Positions 57,095 to 64,000 of a stretch of DNA of 64,000 nucleotides are shown one piece after another. The translations under genes were made by a program, and so were the position numbers. The DNA lies in contig WNNJ02000950.1 in assembly GCA_012934845.2 (NCBI GenBank), forward strand, positions 1 through 64,000. The letters run 5' to 3'. The DNA comes from Pomphorhynchus laevis. Lineage: Eukaryota > Acanthocephala > Palaeacanthocephala > Echinorhynchida > Pomphorhynchidae. The stretch's first letter is position 1. Each line of letters begins with the position of its first letter. The notes beneath the pieces are model-generated. The model was not told the DNA's origin. It did not search any database and worked only from the letters and a program-made list of their open reading frames with translations.

Positions 57095-57155
57095 CGCGAA
57101 AGCATGACGAATACCGTTTCATCATCACTATGACTCATCAGTGCCAGTTCCCTCC
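57095..57155 (-). ncRNA. Hammerhead-like motif, normal order, core intact
   Basis: On the minus strand: CUGAUGAG (57134-57141 inverted), stem II UCAU-AGUG-AUGA, then UGAAAC, a short stem III ACG/CGU, and GUC. The stem I flanks GGCA and UGCU pair if one A is bulged. Confidence 0.6.
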
Positions 57156-57419
57156 CACTGCTGGATGTAAAGGAGGACTAGCAGATGGCAATCAACGAAT
57201 GAATCAAGTGCATGATGTACTAGAAAATCTCTAGTAACATCATCTTGAGTGCTGAATTAGCACTACATTAGCTTCACCAAATTGGATCATTAGCAAAAGC
57301 ACTGGCAAATGTCAGCGCAAGTTACCTTAATATTGGCTTACTTCTAATCTCAAATGATGATACCATTTCGCGTAATGGTATCATCATTCACTAGTCCTCC
57401 TCTGCATCCAGCAGTGGGA

Positions 57420-57480
57420 GGGAACTGGCACTGATGAGTCATAGTGATGACAAAACGACATTCGTCATTCTTTCGCGTCG
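57420..57480 (+). ncRNA. Hammerhead-like motif, normal order, twin copy
   Basis: CUGAUGAG at 57431-57438, stem II UCAU-AGUG-AUGA, then CAAAAC in place of CGAAAC, stem III ACGA-CAU-UCGU, and GUC at 57464-57466. Confidence 0.55.
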
Positions 57481-58788
57481 GGCTTATATAATTATTAATA
57501 AATATCTTGTATTTCAATATAATAATATGCCATTTTACAACATATAAGCAATTCAAATATCTATATCTTATAGACGCTTTTACATTTACAGTTTTAGTAA
57601 AAAGAATAAGCCATTAGCATGTCATGCTTCTCTTATCGACGTCTTAAGAGATTTTGAGTTTAAGTTAAAAATAGTGATTAATTTAATGTGATTTATAAAT
57701 ATTAAAATTTTAGAAAAGAAACGATGAACAACAATAAATCAGCTATTGAATCTTTATGTATAGAATAAATCTTAATGTATCATCCCCTATAGAGTATTGA
57801 TGAATGATCAAAATACATGGAGCTTTATCACTGTTGATGCTAAACTTATATATAAAATCACACTTAATACGAATATACAAAATAAAGTTAATTTAATTTA
57901 AACATATCATATTAAATTTAATGGCGTATAGAAACCACCGATTGGCAGGTGATAATGATTGCAATATTGTGTGTTGGTAATATGAGTCAACTGTATAGTG
58001 CTGCAAGAATGCGGATTCCAGCACGACTCCTTAAATGTTTGTCATAGATGAATCAAATGAACAAGCTAGCTGCTTTACACGCAGCCATGCTTGAAAATCC
58101 GTTGTGTTTTCAACATTCCCGGCTAATTGACGATTAAAATTATTGTCAAAATTCTTAGTTCATTGTTGTCAATGCCGATGTAATTGGTCTTGGTTTGTAA
58201 AGCGGAGATGTCTGCATCCTGACTATCTTATAAATGGTTACTTCAAGTCAAAATTGTGGACAACTAATTCTTCTTTTGAATTAAATCCCTCATATCATTT
58301 AATAATCATAATATATATGTGATTAAATAAGAGAGAAACGTTGTTTTTGTTTTTGGATAAGAAAGAAAAAGAGATTATACATCTAGTGTAGCGCACTGGA
58401 TGCATATAAATTCAATGCGATTCAGCAAATACGCATGCCACTATCAGTTGTTAAATGATTAATCATTTAATTAAGTCGACGAGAAACTTTTCTTATTTTT
58501 TTGGCATTTGCAGCGATGTACGAAAACTTCGTTCATATATAATAATTTATAAAAATATCGTTTCCTTTTGAATTTGATGCGCAAAACTCAATTTGTTCAT
58601 TTAATTACACACCAAACTGACTGCATTTTTATAATCAGATAAACATCAAAGGTTTCAGTTGAATGAAACTGATGCCGCTTTTACATAGCAGATATGTTTG
58701 TGATTTTGTTGTTATAAGCTCGGCAAAATTAGCGTAACATTTCGTATATTTCTGTATTATTATTAGTTTCGTGCAGCATTTCCGTGAT

Positions 58789-58878
58789 ATGGCTACAAAT
58801 ACGATTACCAATAACGATGATCTCGAATTTGAAACATATATGAGGATATATAAAAAATACGCACCCAAATATGAAAAG
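58789..58878 (+). CDS. First coding exon of an unrecognised host gene
   Basis: An ATG opens 30 codons, MATNTITNNDDLEFETYMRI then YKKYAPKYEK, up to a GTACTG donor in phase 0. The next usable exon (61975, phase 0, WSDLENTLSELVKSSRWST) continues it without a frame problem. The protein would start polar and acidic, then turn helical. Exons 61975-62175, 62243-62512, 62627-62693 and a last piece to 63968 are placed in the same gene because phases fit and all are on the + strand. The family is not recognised. Leucine- and lysine-rich helices without transmembrane stretches suggest a helical-repeat type protein, which is only an impression. Confidence 0.5.
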
Positions 58879-60444
58879 GTACTGTTGTGTTTTCCCATCG
58901 GAAATAGCTAATTGCACGCTTCCGTATTCAAAGGAAATTTTGTTTAATCCTTTTAGGTCTGTTGCAAAGTAGATTAAAGTTAATTGAACATAAATGAAAT
59001 ATGAATTAAATTATTGAAAAGCATGAGAGCGTCGTCATTGCTTCCTTATGTTTAGTTATCAACAACAAACGGGATTAGAAGCATTAGAAATATGATACTG
59101 ATAAATAATTACATTATTTAATCATTTACATACATTATTTGTATGTAAATTTGTTTAATTCAAATGAATTCATTATGATTATATTTTTATAAAACAAACA
59201 TCACTTGCTTCTTTGTTAATTAGATAATAGTACACTTTTATCAAGGCAACAATCTAGATTAAATTACTAGCAACATTTATATGCATTCGTTTGAATATAA
59301 TTGATGATTTATTAAAGTAAATCCATTTTGTAAATCCTTTATATATTAACGGAAACAACTGAGACGAAAAAATTTCTAAAGACCTCAAGTTATATGCTCA
59401 TCACATCCAGTGCTCTATTTAACAAGTTACTTTATTTCTGAACAAGGTTGATTTTATGCTAAATTTTGTATAATTTTGACTAATTATAATTTCTTTTATT
59501 TAATTAATCCCTAAAAATTCGTATTTGTTTTTGCGCAATTTTTACATGATCAAATATTCAATTTTAATTATATTGAAAACAAATTACAACCATATTTAAT
59601 GTGGTATGGACCTTGACAATAAGATACGACTGATTGATGCCATATTCGAAAACCGATTCACTCTATTCGAAATTAGTATAAATATTTAAGAATTTTCCAT
59701 TAAAAAGGTTAAACTGTAGACACTGACATTATTTTCAATTTAAACGGTAAGAATTTTTTTACATTTAGACAATTTATAGTATTATGTTCTTCACGTTTAT
59801 ATAATAAGCTAACCAAATGATTTTGCGGAAGAAACCAGCTACGGTATCATTCCTTCATTACTTTCAATTCCATACACCTAGACTCGAAACATACCTGATT
59901 TTAGAGTGACATATTGGTATTGTTTCGTATGATACTGTCGTGCAATGGTACACCCAAACTAATCAGGATGCTGTGTACCGATGTAGTTTTATTTTGAACC
60001 CTATTTGCACATTCAGATTATAAGGAGTTACTAGTAACGATTCAATGATCGTTGGAGTATATATATGGAATGTACGGAAGTTATACTGTTCTATGCTTCA
60101 ATCCTAAACATGTGTCTGCAAACTAGTGTACGAATATCTTCAAGAACAAGTTCCAACACTATTTAACCACTAACATCATCCTGCGCCGACGTCAGTACTC
60201 AATAAATCATCAAGGCGCAGGCACTGATCACAAACGTTTCAACATGATGAAATATTTGGATGTTCTCGAAGGAATCCAGCTAATCGTTGAACAATTGCAC
60301 AAATAGTTCCATATATATTATAGAGATTGCATCAAAGATGCTTGATAACAACGATCCAGGATTCCATTGGAATACGACACTATGATGAAAGGTGCTGTCG
60401 GTAATTAACTGAACTACACTCAACGATCAGCATACTATTCGGCA

Positions 60445-60516
60445 CTACTAGACGTTAGAGATAACTGACAGCGCTTATCAGTAGTATGAGCCATCTCAAT
60501 GACGTTTCGGCTGCCT
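60445..60516 (-). ncRNA. Hammerhead-like module, permuted order (third family)
   Basis: Minus strand: GGCAGCC-GAAAC, then CUGAUAAG (one change from consensus), then GUC followed by UAGUAG. Arms as in the next copy. Confidence 0.5.
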
Positions 60517-60808
60517 GTGTGACTTTTCAAATAGAGCATTTCCGATAAATTGCTCAAGTTTCAGTGGCAAAAAGCTCGTAAGCTAGAAACTTGCTTATTA
60601 GATCATCTCTATCCATATCAGGCGATTTATTTGTTGCTGCATCGCGTCATTCGTTGGATCCTTGAAAGGATTCGGCATAAGTATCATAGAGATTGCATCA
60701 AAGATGCTTGATAACATCGGTCCAGGATTCCAATGAGATAAGGCAATGTGTTGAAAGGTGCTGTCGGTAATAAACTGAGCTACACTCAACGATCAGCATA
60801 CGTTTCGT

Positions 60809-60882
60809 CACTACTAGACGTCAGAGATGACCGGCAGCGCTCATCAGTAGTATGAACCATCTCGATGACGTTTCGGCCGCAT
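60809..60882 (-). ncRNA. Hammerhead-like module, permuted order (third family)
   Basis: Minus strand: GCGGCC-GAAAC, CUACUGAUGAG, then CGCUGCC and GACGUCUAGUAG. Stem III GUCA...GAGAUG pairs with CAUCUC-UGAC. Stem I UACUA pairs with UAGUA. Core intact. Confidence 0.6.
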
Positions 60883-61135
60883 GCGTGACTTTTGACAAAG
60901 TCACTTCGCTAAATTACTGAGGCTTACGCTCTTAACCAGATCGAATTGCTGTGCGGACTATCCATACACACTAGGTAGAGGTTGTTGCTGAATTGTCGCT
61001 GCACTCGTTGGATCCTTAATGTATACGGCATGTATAATGTTGGTGAACGGATGTGCTGAGTTAACAACGATCAAAGATTTCTTACGAAATGCGTCATTTA
61101 TAGAAAATGCTGTTGCTTGACAGACTGGACAATGT

Positions 61136-61560
61136 AACAATTCACAATGTCACACAGACAACCGAAACGACCAGTGGGTACTTCATTCTACTGATGAGTG
61201 TTGCGGGTACTACATCATTTCGATGCTGAAGTGGTATTTCTAGAAGTGACATGGTGACTGAAAGTCGTGAATCAAAGTCCAGTCTATCAAGTAACACTAT
61301 TTAGCATACATGTCGTATTTCGTAAGAAACCCTGGACCGTTGTCTACTCAGCACATCCGTGCATTACTATTATACATGCTGTATCCATCAAGGATCCAAC
61401 GAGTGCAGTGGCGATTCAGCAACAACCTCTGCCTAGTATTTAAGGATGGTCCGCACAGCAATTTGATTTGGTAAAGAGCCTGAGCCTCAGTCAATTAAAC
61501 AGAGTGTCCGAAACGCCTTTATTTACGATGTAAGACAGGCAACCGATGACAGTTTTTAAA
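61136..61560 (+). repeat. Hammerhead-bearing repeat, + strand unit
   Basis: Back to the + orientation directly after the minus units, so the junction near 61135 is an inversion point. The unit is complete from the core to AGGATCCAACGAGTGCAG and ends in a second, cut-off unit near 61550. Confidence 0.85.
61155..61250 (+). ncRNA. Hammerhead-like module, permuted order
   Basis: CGAAAC (61163-61168) and CTGATGAG (61191-61198), with the enlarged third strand also seen at 13444-13535. The GTC is lost (TTTCTAGAAG). Confidence 0.45.
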
Positions 61561-61974
61561 ATTTCATTATTTAATGTATACCATTATATGGTATACATGA
61601 ATGCTTATGCAAAAATGTTTCCTGTAAATTTGAATATGTCATATTTACGCTATAAGTTCACTGATTACTCTCACTTATTAAGTCAATGTTGATCAAGGGC
61701 AGTTTCAACCGCAGCATCACTTAAAGTCAATTTGCAAAGATCCATCGAACATTAAAGACATTAAATTCGATTCATTGTTCCATATTTTCCTACAAGTGTT
61801 TTGACTGCTCACATAACAATATCAATTAAAAATGTCTAAAACTAGATTTATTTATAGTTTTTTATATGAAACTAGCTAAAAATACTTTTCCATTTCAGAC
61901 TGAATTAATTTTTATGATCAGTTAGCTAAATAATTCTTTCTATTTTATTTTTTCAGCTTTGCATTTCTATTTAG

Positions 61975-62175
61975 TGGTCTGACTTAGAAAATACATTGAG
62001 TGAACTGGTAAAATCGTCGCGTTGGTCAACTATATCTGCTATAATGAAACGTATTGGGCGTGAACATTTCTTTAATTTGATCACATCGTTTTATCCGATT
62101 ACCTCACTTTCAAAAGAGATATCGTTTCACTTCCATATCGGCGACTTATTTGGTGCAGCTCTGATTCTAGACGCA
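61975..62175 (+). CDS. Second exon of the gene starting at 58789
   Basis: Acceptor TTCTATTTAG at 61974; a second acceptor at 61987 is possible. Reads WSDLENTLSELVKSSRWSTI, AIMKRIGREHFFNLITSFYP and HFHIGDLFGAALILDA. Donor GTTAAG in phase 0. Confidence 0.6.
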
Positions 62176-62242
62176 GTTAAGTAATATCCTTATCTAATGT
62201 TAGATAAAATATCTACTACTAATAATTTTGCTATTTTTCTAG

Positions 62243-62512
62243 GCAGCTACATCACATCTCGACCGCTATGCGATTTTAGATTTGAACTTTCTTAAGCACT
62301 TGAACGTAATGATTGGACTATGTTTTGAAAAATTTTCTCCGTTTAAGCTCAGGGACTATGCAAAGACAAATTTAAACGCTTCAGAAGACCAATTTAGTAA
62401 AGCCTTAAAACCTACCATTTCGAAATTTATAAAAAGATACAACCCATTACCGAGAGTTGTATTTATTTGTCAGCGTTTAAAAGAGGAAAGGTCTACAATA
62501 TTCAGTGGAAAT
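62243..62512 (+). CDS. Third exon of the gene starting at 58789
   Basis: Exactly 90 codons, acceptor TTTTTCTAG, donor GTAAGT. Reads AATSHLDRYAILDLNFLKHL, then a helix-rich stretch to VFICQRLKEERSTIFSGN. Confidence 0.7.
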
Positions 62513-62626
62513 GTAAGTAGCAATGTACGTGTGCTTTGAATGACTTTTGTTTCTGATCAATATTTGTAATAAACACATATTATTTTTTAAAAAGATATAA
62601 ATCTCGCTTATAAACAATTGTTTTAG

Positions 62627-62693
62627 AAATTGACGAGCGAGGAAACAATTTGTTTAATGAATTTTCGAATACAACTGCTTTCATCATCAGATT
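62627..62693 (+). CDS. Fourth exon of the gene starting at 58789
   Basis: Acceptor TTGTTTTAG, donor GTAAGT. Reads KLTSEETICLMNFRIQLLSS, then SD; ends in phase 1. Confidence 0.55.
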
Positions 62694-63533
62694 GTAAGTA
62701 GTTGTTATCAGGATAGGTCAAACTTATTATTATGTGACCTTTGAAATCCTAATTATATATATTTAAACTAATAAACTTTTTATAAGTTTCTTGGTTTATT
62801 AATATTTACAATTGAAAAAGGCCCAAGGGCGAAACGTTAATAAGTAAATTTTTCATTTCGCTTGTGTAATATAATATTTATATTCAAATTCAAGAACAAG
62901 TACTCCTCGAGGGTCCCAGCAACAGTGAATACCTTAAATTATGTTATATATATCAGGTAAACTTATTATGTTATATATAGTCGTAAACTTTTGTAAAATG
63001 TTTATATATATTTAAGTCCGTTTCCTTTATAGATTTGCACAATGACTGATCAAATCGATTTGGATTTTTTTGTAACAATTACATCTGTAAATTGAATATT
63101 TCGCCTTCTAGATATCACTTGTAATCTGATGTGTTTAGTGATTAAAGTTGCTAATTAATACGGCACGTTTTAAATTATATTGCATATAATATAAATATAT
63201 AATATAAATTCAAATTATATGTATATTATATTTAAAGAATTTCATAGTATAGAAATTTCGGTAATAGTGTTTGATAACTTAAAATTCAAAATTTTATGGC
63301 TCGTGATATTGATATTTCATTCAATTCTTAGTTTCCAGGCGCATTTCGAAACATAAAGTTTAATTATCTTAACTAAAAGTTATTAATAATTATAAAATTG
63401 TAAAATTATTATTTATTTTAGAAAATAAATAATACATACATAATAAATTCTACATACATTTTACTTTTGTAATTTATTGGTAATAGCATTGCAGTTTATT
63501 GTTAGAACAGTTTAGAATTTTTATTTAATGCAG

Positions 63534-63968
63534 AACGATGAATGGATGAAATTTAAAAATTATCACCACCAAGAAACTAAATCATACCTACTTTGTCGAT
63601 TATCATTACTACTTGAGTTTCCTTGGCAGTCTGCACACGCTTATCATTTGGCAATACTAGCTTCTAATAATATAAACTCAAAGCCGTCTATTTCAAACGG
63701 CATTATCCCGGTTTTATCTAACTATCATAATGTAATTTCAAATAAGCAGCTTCGAAAAATACTCGGTAATTTATACATTTCGTTGACATTAATAAATATA
63801 TTCATAAAATTACTATATTTAGTGCAAATTGAAAAAGAAAGAAAACTTATGAATGGGGATGCAAAGAGTAATCTTATTAAAATCCTTGATGATGATATCA
63901 AACGCGATAAAAACCAAACCGAGTATGTTCAATATTTCTTAAAATTATATATCTGCCATTTCATATAA
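63534..63968 (+). CDS. Later exon (possibly last in window) of the same gene
   Basis: Open frame reading NDEWMKFKNYHHQETKSYLL, EFPWQSAHAYHLAILASNNI, RKILGNLYISLTLINIFIKL and a charged stretch, to a TAA at 63966. The acceptor is uncertain: AATGCAG at 63533 fits the frame only if the previous exon ends in phase 0, so a small exon may be missing. A donor before the stop is also possible. Confidence 0.5.
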   Translation, partial: NDEWMKFKNYHHQETKSYLLCRLSLLLEFPWQSAHAYHLAILASNNINSKPSISNGIIPVLSNYHNVISNKQLRKILGNLYISLTLINIFIKLLYLVQIEKERKLMNGDAKSNLIKILDDDIKRDKNQTEYVQYFLKLYICHFI

Positions 63969-64000
63969 ACAAAATCAAATATACATTTTTATATTATTAT

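Larger units (their letters stand above)
57085..57490. repeat. Fold-back repeat with opposed hammerhead cores
   Basis: The arm at 57088-57180 (AAGCCCGACGCGAAAG ... CCACTGCTGGATG) returns inverted at 57395-57487 with few mismatches. Each arm carries a hammerhead core in normal order. Confidence 0.85.
60300..61135 (-). repeat. Hammerhead-bearing tandem repeat, minus strand (about 2 units)
   Basis: Inverted copies of the 13.3-14.3 kb family (CTGCACTCGTTGGATCC, CAGATCGAATTGCTG) plus a related subfamily with its own arms. They lie in the first intron of the gene starting at 58789. Confidence 0.8.

Noticed and set aside
58635-58917. Minus-strand frames of 62-87 codons
   Set aside because: They are the reverse of the first exon at 58789-58878 and its flanks, and have no domain.

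Overview
The window looks like nuclear DNA of a small invertebrate animal, most plausibly a flatworm. Three things point that way: strong AT richness, host genes cut by GT-AG introns (two only 59 bp long), and a dense mix of Penelope-like elements (PLEs), several LINE clades, Ty3/Gypsy remains and hammerhead-ribozyme repeats. The organism is an inference. Nothing bacterial is visible (no operons, no CRISPR).

Host genes are few and all on the + strand. (1) 1347-1788 is an exon of a GDE1-type glycerophosphodiester phosphodiesterase. (2) 22343-23189 is the terminal exon of a gene I do not recognise. (3) 40864-56141 holds nine exons of STOML2, the mitochondrial stomatin-like protein 2, readable from the presequence region to the stop codon. 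(4) 58789-63968 is the 5' part of another unrecognised gene; its first exon is only 30 codons, and a multi-kilobase intron is full of repeats.

Mobile DNA by region. 2.1-5.2 kb: two fold-back repeat families with hammerhead-like cores. 6.6-8.6 kb: a decayed minus-strand LINE with a restriction-enzyme-like endonuclease (RLE). 8.9-9.3 kb: a LINE 3' end with a minisatellite. 10.4-11.9 kb: a hAT transposase relic. 12.1-14.3 kb: a fold-back hammerhead repeat, a Gypsy scrap and a tandem array with a unit of about 365 bp. 14.3-17.7 kb: an inverted PLE end, then a LINE with an uninterrupted 601-codon RT frame. 17.9-21.4 kb: two decayed LINEs. 23.3-29.2 kb: a PLE with an inverted terminal copy, into which two RLE LINEs have inserted; one has a visible target-site duplication. 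29.7-33.6 kb: a Gypsy fossil. 33.6-38.8 kb: two CR1-like LINE pieces and a decayed PLE followed by a hammerhead core. 39.1-40.6 kb: hammerhead arrays bracketed by inverted copies of STOML2 exon 2. The STOML2 introns, the intergenic DNA and the last gene's first intron carry more PLE, LINE and hammerhead pieces.

The most unusual signal is a compact module of about 75 nt that recurs in at least four sequence families, near 4.5-5.0, 13.4-14.3, 39.6-40.4 and 60.4-61.3 kb. It has all three hammerhead core strands (CGAAAC, CUGAUGAG, GUC) with arms that change together between families. The strands come in the order GAAA - CUGAUGA - GUC, which is not a circular permutation of the normal hammerhead. 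One molecule should not be able to fold it into a simple hammerhead, but two copies could swap strands to make two. Ordinary-order hammerhead cores are also present at 2.5, 12.2, 38.8, 42.8, 52.9, 57.1 and 57.4 kb.
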